This document shows, in pieces, positions 11,041 to 22,515 of a stretch of 64,000 nt of DNA (the stretch's first letter is position 1; each line of letters opens with the position of its first letter). The notes below the pieces were generated by a model. It had not been told where the DNA came from and did not search any database. It saw only the letters and a list, made by a program, of their open reading frames with translations. The stretch is from Gymnothorax reevesii. Lineage: Eukaryota > Chordata > Actinopteri > Anguilliformes > Muraenidae. The translations under genes were made by a program, and so were the position numbers. The stretch covers positions 28,984,719-29,048,718 of the forward strand of contig CM056577.1 in assembly GCA_029721435.1 (NCBI GenBank). The letters are read 5' to 3'.

Positions 11041-12940
11041 TGACTAGCTGAACCTGTCTTCCAAATAAACCCCACTAAATGTTTTTACAAAGTGGCAGAG
11101 TTCCACTGCTTTCTGAGGACTCAGCTGGGATTTTGACTTGCAGAATTAGAATGTAAAATTCACAACATTCTAATGACATCCAATGACATCTGAGACACCC
11201 ATGAAACTGTATATTAGTATGTTTTTAGGAATAGGTTTTTTGTCCTTTTTATGTCATGCAATTATAAGTGAGTATCCTAGAAATCAGCTGCATTCAGCTA
11301 CTAGTCATTTTCAGAATATCACTATTAAAACAGCCATTGATATGAGACCACAGGTGTTACCATTAAGAATGACTATGTAATATATTTTATTTGATGACAA
11401 AAGAAAAACAACCCTAAAATTAAACTGAATGAACTGAGAGAATTAGATTCACTCCACCATTTTATAAATGCTTTCATTGTATGAAATGAGTGCCCATTCT
11501 CATTTGAATTGCTTGTAATGGAATGGGGAAAGTGGCTGAATGCCCTGGCTCCAGTGAATTGCTGACTGATTTTCATTATATTGCAGCCCACTTGTGAGTC
11601 GGTACCTGTAATAGGCTTTCAGCACTTGATAGAAAAAAAAATTGGCAGGTTTTCTCAGATTCTTCTCAGTTTAATGTTGCTTATATATGAATTTTTCACT
11701 GTCTGATTTCAAATTGTACATTGAGTTTTCTTCGGCCCTACAGAATGAATTAGGGTTCATGAGAATTGGCTTGGAGAATGGGACAGCCCAATGGAGTTTT
11801 CATGCTGAAATTATGGTGATGATTTCAGTTTCCTCTTTGAAATGGGAAATCCCATGACATTTTGGCAGCCGATGAGGCTGGCGGCCAGTAGTAGAGAGTG
11901 CAGGAAGGAAGTAACAGGAAGTCACTGGAGCAACAATCTTTTGTTAAACTCATCGGTTATGAGATATCTCTGTGCCTTAAAAAATTATCTCAGCTGTCGT
12001 GAATGTTCTCAATTGGCCCAGGAAAGTTTTCGTGTGCGGTGAAGAACACGTATAATTTACATCAGCAGAAGAATCTCACAGTTTACAGTGGCTAGTATAA
12101 GGGCATTAGCCTAAACCAGGGCCATACACCTGCAGATCCAACAGGGTCTTGATTATGGAAAAATTTGTAGATTTCATACCTAAATGTGGCATGCGCTCCG
12201 AGCATGAAAAATTACATATAATGAACCATATCCACATTTATAAATCTGTAAGCTAAACTGCATGCAATTAATTAATCAAGATTAAATTGGATTTTTTAAA
12301 TGCGCACAGTCTTATTAATTTTGTGTGTTTTGTAATGTCTAACTTGATTTTTATAAATCCGAAATCTGCGGAAAAGGTGGGGTTCGCTCATTTCTGTGCT
12401 TATGCACTGTTTTTAAATGAAGCCCCAGCAGCTCAGGTGGAGATGGAACCAAACAATGGCAAAAAAAGACAAATAAGAATCTGTTCTTACTGTCTGAATC
12501 TTGCGGCTCAAATGGTTACTGGTGAGATTCAGTGTTGTACTGGGATACTTCCATGGAATGTCAAAGTGAACTTACCTCAGGAAACAACCTGAGGTAACCT
12601 GGGGCCTCATATGCTGTATAAATGGTGCGTATGCATAAAAAAATGGGCGTGCCACTGTCCCAGCAGATTTTAGATTTCTGAAAACAAACCTTGCATGAAA
12701 AAACCAAGAAAGATTAATAGCATCGTACATATATGTAAAATTTTACATTTATCTATGATGTTAAACATTAAAATTGTATACAGCTTAGCTCTCCCAGAAT
12801 TTAATACAAGTAATTTTGGATTTTTTTGTCCCATCGTTTTTCTTGTTTTTTCTTTTGCGTACACAATGATTTGGTATTAAACCTACACAAATGCTAATAA
12901 AAAAGAGGCTCCAGATGTTTGAGTATTGGTTTTTTAGGGA
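11041..12940. other. Intergenic, probable old DNA-transposon debris near 12.59-12.66 kb
   Basis: Mostly AT-rich DNA without genes. At 12600-12655 the words 'ggggcctcat' and 'tgcgtatgcataaaaa' with 'gggcgtgcca' resemble the ends of fish PIF/Harbinger-like repeats, but I cannot define an element. The 101-codon frame 12287-12592 has no recognisable domain. Confidence 0.3.
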
Positions 12941-12954
12941 ATATGATTTCACTG

Positions 12955-13135
12955 AGCATGGTGTCTCGCTCTCAGCAGTGACTTGAATAGGTCATTACTC
13001 TTTGCATTGATCTGTTCTTTGCTGAAGAAGTGCTGGGTAATGTTTGCAAATTTACGCCTCATCTCGAGTTCAATAAACGTTAGCTGTTATCCCAGGCTTG
13101 CCGCAGTAAAACAAGTTTCTTTCATAAATGCTTGT
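12955..13135. promoter_or_regulatory. Candidate conserved non-coding element
   Basis: A unique block with words such as TTTGCATTGATCTGTTC and ATAAATGCTTGTTTATG (forkhead-like TGTTTA). It lies between AT-rich DNA and a TG-rich tract. Inferred only. Confidence 0.25.
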
Positions 13136-13257
13136 TTATGTAGACATGTTTGCAAATAAAGAAACATAAGCCCTTTTTCAAACTAAAGTGAGTGGGTGTT
13201 GGGTGACTCCCAGCTAGTAATATAATTATCTCGGCCAGGGGGTATTGTGATCAGTTG

Positions 13258-13337
13258 TATATGTGTGTGCGTGCATGCATGTGTCCGTGTATGTGTGCAT
13301 ATTTGTGAGTGCTTGTGTGTGTGTGTGTGCGTGTTTG
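13258..13337. repeat. TG-rich degenerate microsatellite
   Basis: An impure (TG)n tract with GTGCATG and GTGTATGTG words, about 80 bp long. Confidence 0.75.
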
Positions 13338-14388
13338 TCAGCAGGATTACTCTTACGCTTTAACATTTAATGAGAATTTTTGATGTATGAATGGGAAAAG
13401 GTGATTCAATTTCTGGATCAACCAGGGTCGGGTACAGATCCCAATGCTGCAGCTGATTGTAAGCGCTTGTGGATCAAAACCTGCTGGCGGAGGTCTGCGC
13501 TCTCTTGAGCACTCTCGAGTTTATCCTGTTTTTGCGTGAGTTTCTGCCCAGTATGTGATGTTCCCAACAGTCTGCAGTTGCAGGCACAATCATGATCAAG
13601 TCCCACTTCTGAATCTGAAGAGTGTGGTTAATGGTGTTCCTCCACCAAAATGCTTGCTGTTACCAGCTGCTTATTCTCATGCTGCAGGCTACAATGGCAC
13701 TTGCACAGGGTAGAGTCAAAGGAAGACCTTTCATATGCTGTGTTGACATGCATTCCAGGGAAGCTCAATTGACCAGTGATCGTATATAGTGCCAGATGTG
13801 CATTGCCCAATGAAGCTACCGGCCCCAGTGGGCTGTGGCCAGGAGTTGACATTCCCCCATAAAGACGGTGGGTAATCCACTGCCCAATGTCTGATGCCCG
13901 GAAACATCCTGTACAAATGAAAATAAAAAAATAAGGGCAGACTGCAGGGTCTCTATGGATACAGACGCCACTGTGCATTTCACGTGATGATTGAGAGGGA
14001 TTAGTTTTATATGAGTCTGGACATTGGTTTTTTTTTTTTTTTACGAAAGTCCTGTACTTTATACTTTTAAGTGATGAAAGGCTGGTAGTTGGCATGAGAA
14101 CCAGGAAGAAATACTTATGGCCCCAGTTGCCCACATCTGCCAGAAAACCTGGCAAACTCTCTAGGTAACTGATGGAATCGCAGCTTCATATGCCACTCCA
14201 TGGCGAAAGGCAGATTTCTCCATTGAAGTCATTTCAAAACTATGACTTTGGAATATTACTCTGTATTTGGCTATATTTTTCAGTTCCGAAATCTCATTTC
14301 ACTGAACTAATTACTCTTCAGAGACCTTGCCAAGCTCCCATTGGGCATCCTCCGGTGCCAGAAAGCCCCACAGTCCAACACTGGAGTC
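13338..14388. other. Intergenic; minus-strand frame not accepted
   Basis: A 175-codon minus-strand frame (13628-14155) is the longest non-repeat frame nearby, but it contains a Lys run made by a T homopolymer at 14029-14042 and shows no domain, signal or codon pattern that supports a protein. The words 'ggcggaggtctgcgctctc' at 13489 resemble the tail of fish repeats related to the element at 32004. Confidence 0.35.
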
Positions 14389-15276
14389 TACACTACCGCT
14401 CAAATGTTTGGGATCACTTGCAAATTTCTTTGTTTTCCAAAGAAAAATACATTTTCATGCATTTCACAAACATTTTTTTCCATTTCACAAATGATTAAAA
14501 TTAATCAGATGATTTTCAAAGAATGATCTACATTTTTGCATAGAGGCCTATTATCAGCAACTGTCAGTCCTCCGCATCAATCTCCTGGTATGGCTGCTAA
14601 TTCAAGTTAAGCATTTTATAAGGCTAATTGATTATTAGAAAAACCCTTCTGCAAATGTGTTGCACAGCCGAAAACCATTGAACGAAAAAGGGAGTGCAAA
14701 AGGGAGCTTGTTATTCTTGAGGTTGGTTTTGTACCTGAAGCATCAGCAGTTGTTTGTTTGTTTACAGGCTTAAAATGGCCAGAAAGAAAGAACTTCCTTT
14801 AGAGACCAGTCAGTCTATTGTTGTGCTTCGAAAAGAAGGCTATTCAATGCGAGAAATTGAAAACTTAAAATCTCTTACCATGCTGCCAACTACTCCCTTC
14901 AGAGAGCAGCACAAACTGGCACTAACAAGGACAGAAAAAGGAGTGGGAGGCCCCGATGCACAACTGTGCAAGAAGACTAATATCTGAGAGTGTGTAGTTT
15001 AAGACAAAGACGCCTTGCAGGTTGTCAACTAGCAGCTGTGCTAAATAGTTCCCATCAAACGCCAGTTTCAGTATCAACAGTGAAGGTGGGTTTTTTTGAT
15101 GAAGGCAAAAAAAAGTACATATTCGTAATTTTCCATTTAAATCATTATTTCTTACTCAGACAATGTCAGCATGTTCTGTTCATTTGCTATATTTTCTATT
15201 CAGACTAATTTCATGTGTGTTTCCATGGAAAACTAGAAAATTTCCAAGTGATCCCAAACTTTTGAACGGTAGTGTA
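14389..15276 (+). mobile_element. Tc1-like element, internally deleted, ends intact
   Basis: The element runs from CACTACCGCTCAAATGTTTG (14391) to the matching right end (15274); 27 of the outer 29 bases are inverted copies. TA flanks both sides, as expected for Tc1/mariner integration. The interior carries the N-terminal third of a transposase (14769 on: MARKKELPLETSQSIVVLRK), then a frameshift, a TAA in the GRPR-like linker and a second DNA-binding segment up to ~15090. The catalytic DDE domain is absent. Total 884 bp without the TA pair, about half of a full element. Confidence 0.85.
14754..15090 (+). pseudogene. Tc1 transposase DNA-binding domain, broken
   Basis: The frame at 14754-14987 starts MFVYRLKMARKKELPLETSQ and contains the first helix-turn-helix (KEGYSMREIE). 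The family linker SGRPRCTTVQED lies one frame over, followed by a stop at the codon after QED; the second helix-turn-helix (LRQRRLAGCQLAAVLNSS) resumes in a frame that is open from 14990. It would bind the terminal repeats if intact, but it cannot make a transposase. Confidence 0.8.
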
Positions 15277-16354
15277 TATGATTTGGCTTGCAGTGCCACT
15301 GAGCTTCTCCCATAAGACTCTGTGGACCCAGTCAGCGGAAACTGTCTCCTGTTCTACATATGTCTCAATGGCAGTGTCACTGAATGAACTCATCACTGTG
15401 TACAAGTGCTGCTCCCATGACCTCTTACCAAGGCAAGCGGCCCCAAAAAATTACTGTGTCAACAAGTATGAAATACTCTGACCCCCACAGAGGGATGGCT
15501 GGCTAATATCTGGCCTGGAAACCAAACACTTTGGAGGGATGGGCAGACGAACAAGTAGTTTCATGCTAAAGTATGAAAAGGCACATCTACACAATGAAAT
15601 TTAGGTATATATTAAATCTCTTGGGGAAATAGTTCACGGTTCAGGAGTTCTGGCCCAGGAAAAGAAGCATGATCGATGGACGGACGGAAGGACACGCAGA
15701 AGGACGACACTCATCCCTATGTCCCCAACCACTCGGGGTGGGGGATCATAAGCCTTGTGTAGTCAAGGGTCTGCACAAGAATAATGTTAATTCTGCCTCA
15801 AGTAGCACCTTCTCTGGATGGCAGCCATTTTTTACTCATTTGGTGCTTTCGTCACATGGAGTTGAGGGATTAGGGCAGGAACCGGGGAAGGCAGAAAAAG
15901 GGGGACATGTACGGTCCTCAGTTCCCCTACTCTGCTCAGAACCTGCTCCAGGGCTCGTGATTCTAAAGGAACATTTCCCTGAGTGAAGTTGACAGGCTTG
16001 CATTCTCTGTCTCCTGGCTGAATACCTCATTTTTTCATGGTGTGGGGGATGACAAGTTGTGTTTGCTTTAATGGAGGGTTAACATAGAGTTTAAGGGGGT
16101 GCAGCACTCTCATGTTTGCTTGAGCAGTATTCTCTACGGCAGTTTAAAATCCGATTAAAAATGACTTTTAGCACAGCCCGAACTTGAAAAAACTTGGGCC
16201 TTGTATGGAAAATGCTGAAAAAACAGGGCAGTGATTTCTAACCTTACCTTTACTTGTATTTTATTGCAGACTGTCTGAAGACAAGATATCTAATGGTTTA
16301 TCTGGTCAGCTTTGTTTTATTTGTAAAAATTTATCCATTCCTGGCACTCAGCCC
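15277..16354. other. Intergenic
   Basis: No gene. At 15673-15750 a GATGGACGGACGGAAGGACA word followed by a C-rich/G-rich pair resembles the tail of the repeats at 19.4 and 38.6 kb. The 105-codon frame 15669-15986 crosses it and is not supported as a gene. Confidence 0.35.
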
Positions 16355-17025
16355 TGCAATACATTCCAAAAAAAGTTGGGACAAGGTCATTTAGGACTAA
16401 TAAGGAGACAAAAAAAAATTGATTAACAATATGATTTGACTCATCTGGCATCAGCAGGTGATTTTAATCATGATTTGGCATAAAAGCAGCAAATAGGAAA
16501 GGACTAGTCCTTCATTGGCTAAGATTGCCATTTGTCCACAAATGCCTGAGAAAATCATTGTAAGGATTAAAAAGAATGTTCCCCAAAGAAAGGCAGGAAG
16601 GCAATTGGCTATTTCACTTTCTCCTGAGTAACACAATTATAAGATTCAAGGAATCTGGAGGAATTTCTGTGTGTAAAGAATGAGGGTGTTGAATGAGCTG
16701 AAACTGAATACACATGTGCTGTGATCACCCAGACAGCACTGCTTCAAAAACTGTAATTTATTAATCATATAACCTCATTGGTTCATGATTACTCTGGCAA
16801 ACTTTTGTCAAGTACAACAAGGCGTAGCTGCGTCCACAATTGCCATTTTTTCTTTACTGTGCAAAATGGAAGCCTTATGTTAACACTGTCCAGAAGCGCC
16901 ATCAACTTCTATGGGCTTGGAGGCATCCTCAATGGACTAGACTCACAAGTCAGTCTCTATCTAGAGACTGATGACATTCCCCCAGCTTTCGTTACTAAAA
17001 CTGGCTGGAGACAATTACAGAGTTA
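16355..17025 (+). pseudogene. Tc1-type transposon, 5' half relic
   Basis: The left part has the end-type word TTCCAAAAAAAGTTGGGACA (16365). A degraded N-terminus follows from ATG 16542 (MPEKIIVRIKKNVPQRKAGR) to a stop at 16629. After a gap, the linker region reads CAKWKPYVNTVQKRHQLLWA near 16860. The N-terminus is clearly related to that of the element at 29730. The catalytic part and right end are missing. Stops and frameshifts make it dead. Confidence 0.75.
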
Positions 17026-17213
17026 AAAAAAAAAACCTGTATTGCAGAACCAATTCTAAGTCTTTTGGGCGGTCCTTCATATTGGGAGCAGTGACTTCCT
17101 AAAGTCTTGTGCTTGTAAACACTGTCCGACCTGCAACAGGTGTCATGGGCGAAGCATTGCAATGTCTCAGTTGCGCTCACCGACGAAAACTCCGGCAAAG
17201 TGTGTGGATACAT

Positions 17214-17500
17214 GTCGCATTTTCATATGCGATGACTATAATTGATAGCAGAATGACATAGTATCAATACCATTTCAAATTTTTGCTTCAGAAAACTGAT
17301 TTTTTTTTTTTTACTACTAATTGGGATACCCTTGGCTAGCTGTAGCTGAAGTGGTTGATACAGTTGACAACAATTTTTTTCTGTAGCAAGAGGTCATTTT
17401 TTTTTACTCCTGGATAGATACTAAGGGCAAGTATATTGAGCAGTTTGCACATCAGACTTACAGCTGAGAAGTTTAATTCTGGCAACTCCTGAAAAAAAGA
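17214..17500 (+). repeat. Dispersed repeat R17/R63, copy 1
   Basis: The sequence aligns over nearly its full length and in the same orientation with 63717-64000: shared words are 'tttttgcttcagaaaactga', 'actactaattgggatacc', 'tgtagctgaagtggttg', 'gcaagaggtcattttttt', 'ttgagcagttt' and 'gcaactcctga'. No coding potential is seen. The family is not identified; the second copy runs off the window. Confidence 0.75.
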
Positions 17501-17580
17501 GATTTTGGATTGAACTCGTCCGTATTCTAAACTGCGTTCGAGCTTGGCTTGCTTGTGCATATTCATGAACTAATCCAGGT

Positions 17581-17594
17581 GTGCCATCTAGTGA
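17581..17594 (-). promoter_or_regulatory. CTCF-core-like site
   Basis: The minus strand reads TCACTAGATGGCAC, which fits the published vertebrate CTCF core consensus well. A single motif match does not show binding. Confidence 0.3.
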
Positions 17595-17619
17595 TAGAAT
17601 ATTGTAACTGAGTGTATAA

Positions 17620-17900
17620 AAGTTGCAGCTCCATGTCCGCAGGCGGACACAGGGAATCCAGTGTTTTCTGTCCGAGATACAAAGTCATTATTATCAGACC
17701 CTCTTTGGTTTACCTACAGCGGAGAAAAGGGGGAGCACACTATTTCCGGGAAAGTGTTCCCATTCAAATAAGGCATTGCTTTCAAAGGGGCCTTGCTTTG
17801 TTAGCGGCCGTTTTCGCCGGCGCCCTAGTAACTCTTGTGTATTATAATGTCCCCAGTCGATCGGGAAGCGGAGATCTCCGATAAATTGAAATTAAAACCG
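17620..17900. promoter_or_regulatory. Candidate conserved non-coding element
   Basis: A unique block between repeats with raised G+C and words such as GCTTTCAAAGGGGCC and GTTAGCGGCCGTTTTCGCCG near 17780-17820. Two short overlapping frames (17612-17884 and 17623-17847) show no domain. The look is that of a constrained regulatory block; inference only. Confidence 0.3.
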
Positions 17901-18499
17901 AAAGGAGTTATTTTTAAATTAACTGGCCACATTTTACTGGCTTGGGGTTGCAAATGCGCATACTTGGCTCACTTGTATACTGACCTGAAATCTTCACTTC
18001 TTAACAGTGCAATAAAAGTGTTAATATATGCATATTTTACAATTCCATATTTTAAAAATTAAACCCGTGGGTTTAAATTTTATGTGGAAGCACGCACATG
18101 GAGGGTCACAAACTGGCACAGATGTTTTCACCACTCACGGCAATAAGTACATGCTAATATATTCCTCTCCTTTAAACTTAAAACTATGGGTTCACATTTT
18201 TGGTGGAACCACATACCTGAAGGGTCAGGTCCACAATGACCAAGACATTTTCATTGCATAATTGCACAGTTATGGACTTGATATCTGCATGTATTTATAG
18301 TTTCCTTTACTTAAAAGTGGAAACTGTAATTAAGATAGTGCTGATGTTTCATTTTTTAGCACAGCTAAAATCTGGACCTTCACGCCAATAAAATATTATA
18401 AGCTTGACAGAATACTTGAGCTCCCTGGAGCTCATGGTGTTGATTGACCAAATGTGGCCACTCAAGTCTTAAATTCATACATTTTTTTTTCTGTGTGGA

Positions 18500-18730
18500 T
18501 CAATCCCAGCACGTGAATGACAAACTTCCCCTTCGGCTCGACTGAGCCCGTTATTTTAATGGGTCTCGGCGGGAGGATAGCGGCGTAGCGGATCATTATT
18601 TGTGTCTCTCACAGAGTCAAGCCTGACTGCCCCTGTAGCAGGGCGATGTAGCGTTGTCTTTGTGCGCCATTAGCATTTGATTCCATTGGCACTGAACCCA
18701 AAGAGATGTTTTCAGAGGGGTCAAGGGAAT
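18500..18730. promoter_or_regulatory. Candidate conserved non-coding element
   Basis: It starts with an E-box word CAGCACGTGAATGAC (18508) and continues through GC-balanced, non-repetitive sequence with TTAGCATTTGATTCC near 18670. It stands out from the AT-rich flanks. No frame is called. Confidence 0.3.
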
Positions 18731-19215
18731 GGGGCAATTTCACTGTGGTCTTGGTTCATTTCTTTAGTTTTTGTCCCATGTGTTATTGTGCTCATTTTTT
18801 AAATCCCAAGACTTCGTTGGAATAGGCTCTGTCAAAGTACTGTAAGGAGTTTAAAGCAGCTCATGTCATAGTGTGCTGACATTGGACAGAAACAGGCATG
18901 TGAAGATATAATATCAGAACATATTAGAAGCACCCAAAAAATGGCTTTAGCTTTGTGTTAAACCACAATTACTGAAAGCTTCAATAACAGGTCATTTTTA
19001 ATGATTTTAATGCTAATTGGCAGCATGTTTGCTTAAAAGAGGTCTAACGAGAAGCTATTTGCTAGGTAAGCCTCGGTACAAAAAAGAGTTCCAAAGGGGC
19101 AAAATACTTGGTTCCAGAACTGCAGGTGTGTCACTCTCAAAAAAAAAAAAAAAGAAAATCAAAATTATTTAAGGTGGCATAGAGAACTGAGTAAATAAAT
19201 CATGACAACACATAC

Positions 19216-19493
19216 CAAACAAGAGCAACGCCGAGCGTGGCAGATGCCCCCGCCTGTATGTTGATCAAGGGCATATTGAGATGGCTGCTGTGGCGGCCAT
19301 ATTAGATATCGCACAACACTGATTTTCAAAAGGAACCTTCCTCTAGCCACTCCCAATATGCCATTAAGAAATGGCATCAATCGGACGAGGGATTTCATAG
19401 TTATCCCACAGAAACGAAGAGTTAACGGACGGACGACGGACGGACATGGTGTCGACATAATGCCCCCTTTTCTCTTTGGAGGGCGGGGGCATA
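19216..19493 (+). repeat. ATGCCCCCGCC-bounded repeat, copy A
   Basis: Between ATGCCCCCGCC (19244-19254) and its exact inverted copy GGCGGGGGCAT (19482-19492) lies a body with GGACGGAC words (19427-19445), and a C-rich/G-rich hairpin near the right end. A second copy at 28231-28471 is in the opposite orientation. Similarity continues ~28 bp left of the inverted repeat (CAAGAGCAACGCCGAGCG). The class is not determined; the overlapping minus-strand frames are by-products. Confidence 0.7.
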
Positions 19494-20056
19494 AAAACTG
19501 CAGTGGCAAAAAGAAGTATGGCAGCTAGTCTAAACTCTCTGACTGGGACAGACAGCAACTTGTTATTGGATAGCTGCTAATAATCAAAGAAGTACAACTC
19601 TAAAATCATCATATAATTCCAAATATACTTTACTGAACCCTGTGAGGTAAATGATTAGCACAGAAATCTGCACCTGACCCATCCTTGACACCTCAGAGCT
19701 GTGGCTAGCAAAACAGTTCATTTTGAGCTTCACAAAGGTGGTATTTATATCAGACTTACTATTGGATCAACCACCCCTGTGTGTACTGAAGCCAGTATTT
19801 TATCTGGCATGATGCAGCATCTGTGGTGATCCCCATCATAAGGCTAATGCTTGTGACGGGATCATTCTCAATGTTTCTGCTATTCATTGGTAGTCATACG
19901 CTTTAGTCTTCCTTAAAGATTTCTCTTCAGAGGATAATTCTGTGCAAGTTCATGCACCCAAGTCATTGTTGGCCGAGTCAAGTTTCCTCAGTTAGTTGTT
20001 GGTGGATGACTTTCATTGTGAGGTTTTGGCGTGTGTTCTGTGGTCGCCTAATCGAT
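19494..20056. other. Intergenic
   Basis: No gene or repeat family is recognised. Confidence 0.35.
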
Positions 20057-20168
20057 CAGGGGTGCGTTTCCTGAAATCAAGGATGCTAACTTACATAGTT
20101 GGACCCATTGACTGTGAATGGACGAACTATGTTAGTTACCAACTACGCTTTTGGGAAACGTACCCCAC
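20057..20168. mobile_element. Short palindromic MITE
   Basis: The left arm GGGGTGCGTTTCCTGAAAT pairs with the right arm ending in GGGAAACGTACCCC, and the middle words 'aacttacatagtt' and 'gaactatgttagtt' are also inverted copies. The GGGGTGCGTTTCCCGAA-type end is common in fish hAT-like MITEs. A clean 8-bp target duplication was not found. Confidence 0.65.
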
Positions 20169-20355
20169 TTGGGTTTGCTGGAGAGCTGTGAGCCTTTGAC
20201 TCAAATCCATTTTTAACTGAGATCAGAGCTCCTCTGTCCTGCACATTTTACACGTCACCCCGATTAAATGCACCTGATTCATAGATCAGCTCATTGGTGG
20301 AGTGCTTGATGAACTGAAGTAGGTGTGTTAAATTGGGGGGACATCTATGATCACA

Positions 20356-20475
20356 GTGGGTTTTAACCATAAAAAAGTCAGAATGGCATGAAACCAATGA
20401 TATGTACTCCAGAACAGGCGTAGAATCCATATATGAAAACGGGAAAAAAATCCATCATGAAATTTTTGAGAAAAA
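20356..20475 (+). repeat. Left arm of long inverted repeat
   Basis: This arm matches the reverse complement of 22391-22515 in order: 'ttttaaccataaaaaagt', 'atggcatgaaaccaatg', 'gtactccagaa', 'tagaat.catat.tgaaaac', 'gaaa.tttt.gagaaaa'. The two arms lie about 2 kb apart and probably bound one old DNA transposon, later invaded by the Tc1 element at 20707. Confidence 0.7.
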
Positions 20476-20704
20476 CATATTTTAATTTCTCAAAGTTCAA
20501 AAATTGCAATTTTGGAAAAATAAGTGTTAAAATCCCCAAAAATGAGACATCGAAGGGTCATTCGTGGTCTCTTTGTTATTGATTCCACAATGGTTATGTC
20601 ACATTTCATGGGCCATAGGTCGTTGCACAATTGCACAATAAGCCTTATTATGACTGGGGATGGGTAACATTTATTATATCATCATTGATTACATCAAGCT
20701 TGCC

Positions 20705-21582
20705 TACAGTCATGCCCAAAATGATTAATATCCCTACCCATTTTTGTGTTTTCTCGAGATATGTTTTGACAAATCAAATTTATTCTTGCACAAATGACAC
20801 AGTAAGTTGTCAAAGGCTGTAAGAATTACATTAAACAATTTTTCGAGAAATACAGTACTTTGACCTGAAACCTGAAAAGCACAGTCCCGATGGTCAAACA
20901 CAGTGGCGGGAGTATCATTCTCTGGGGTTGGTTTTCAGCGAATGGACCCAGCAACCTTGTTAAAGTGAATGGCATTATGAAAGAGGACCAGTATATCCAG
21001 ATCCTCTGTGAAGACATTAAGCAATCCACCGAAAAACTTGGTCCTGGGCAGGAATGGATCTTCCAACGAGATAATGATCCTAAACACACAGCCAAATCTG
21101 TCAAGAAATGGTTAGTGGACAACAAAGTGAACGTTTCAGAGTGGCCAAGCCAGAGCACTGACCCCAATCCTATCAAGAATCTGTGGAGGGAACTGAAGAC
21201 CAAGGTCATGTTAAGGAAACCCTCATAAGTTTAGGACTTGGAGAAGTTTGCCAAAGAGGAGTGGATCAAAATCCCCATGGAAACGTGTAGAAACCTTGTG
21301 ATTAAACACAGGAAGCGTTTGGAGGCTGTAATCATGCATAAAGGCTTTGCCATCAATTACTGAGAAAGGGGCATGGATAATTCTGGATATGGCATTTTTT
21401 ATGAATTTGTGAAATAAAATACCAAAAAGTATTGTATTTCTCGAAAAATTGTTTACTACAATTCTTACAGCCTCAAGTCAACTAACTGTGTAATTTGTGC
21501 AGGAATAAATTTGATTTGTCAAAAAAATCTTGAAAAAACCTGAAAATTGGTTGGGGTATGAATAATTTTGGGCATGACTGTA
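20705..21582 (+). mobile_element. Tc1-like element with ~160 bp terminal inverted repeats
   Basis: Both ends read CAGTCATGCCCAAAAT when viewed inward (20707 and 21580) and the inverted similarity continues for about 160 bp (20707-20865 and 21422-21580). TA flanks both sides. Between the arms lies only the C-terminal half of the transposase. Long terminal repeats with a catalytic fragment suggest internal deletion of the front half. It sits inside the longer inverted repeat 20356-22515. Confidence 0.85.
20890..21228 (+). pseudogene. Tc1 transposase catalytic fragment
   Basis: A 112-residue open frame starts MVKHSGGSIILWGWFSANG and shows the second catalytic Asp in QRDNDPKHTAKS (residues ~59-70) and the third acidic residue in PNPIKNLWRELK (~residues 92-103), where the usual Glu of PIEN is Lys. 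The helix-turn-helix region and first Asp are missing. Coding remnants go on past the stop to about 21360 in another frame. Not functional. Confidence 0.8.
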
Positions 21583-22390
21583 CATTCACAAAGCTAGGCC
21601 CTCCTTTTATTGCGCATTGTCCCTGAATTTTCCCTGAGACATGGAAGGGGCTGACAGCAAATATGGACCACTGCACAGCCCGCACGCAAGTTTGTAGTCT
21701 CTGTTTCTGAAAAGGAAGCTATTCCATCGTAAACAAGCCCCACCTTATCTCTGCAATCCATGATCTGAACTCTGAGTATGATGTTGATGACAGACGCCCC
21801 ACTACAGCTCTCTGTGGCCCCTGTACCACTGCCATCTATGCCATGCAACGAGGAAAGGAGGGGGTAAAATTAAGGTGCCTCAGCCATCTTGAGAATGTTG
21901 TCTGTAATCAAAGATGGATCAGTCCTCGCAACTCAGCAACCTGCGATTGTTTAGTCTGCCAGGTTGCTAAATCAAATGGAAGCAAATCCAAGCAGTTAAG
22001 TTCTCTGACCGGCATATAATCAAGGACAAAACCAACAAACTCTACGGCCAGCGGCTACGTCAAACGGTCAAAGAATATAATGCCGCGCATATTTAAGCGA
22101 TACCTAGATGCTGCTATAACTGATTAATGACTTAAACAAAAATTGAAATGGACTAGATGGACGTGCAAACTCACTCCTTTGTCAGATTTGTGTAATTTTG
22201 ATTATTCTGCAATTTAAAAAATGTTCAAAAAGTGTCTCTTTCGTAAAAAATTGAGTAGGTTTTGTTGATTTCACCTCCCTTAAACAGTGAAAGAAAGAAT
22301 TAATCACTGAAAACGATGTTCCAGATTTTTCCCATTGTTTTAAGAAATTTGTCAAATTTCAAAATTGCTGCCACCGAAAAATGCGATTTT
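21583..22390. other. Interior of the long inverted repeat, no gene
   Basis: This stretch lies between the Tc1 insertion and the right arm. It contains no domain I recognise; two minus-strand frames (21482-21685, 21594-21848) are short and featureless. It may be decayed interior of the host element or unrelated DNA. Confidence 0.35.
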
Positions 22391-22515
22391 CTCCAAAATT
22401 TCCTGATAATTTTTTTTCCTGTTTTCACATATGCATTCTAGGCCATATTCTGGAGTACTTCCCATTGGTTTCATGCCATTAGTATTTTTTCTTACTTTTT
22501 TATGGTTAAAACCCT
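22391..22515 (-). repeat. Right arm of long inverted repeat
   Basis: Inverted partner of 20356-20475, with similarity over roughly 115-125 bp and several small indels. See that entry for the shared words. Confidence 0.7.

Noticed and set aside
13628..14155. 175-codon minus frame
   Set aside because: Contains a Lys run from a T homopolymer, no domain, and ordinary flanks; length alone does not support a gene.
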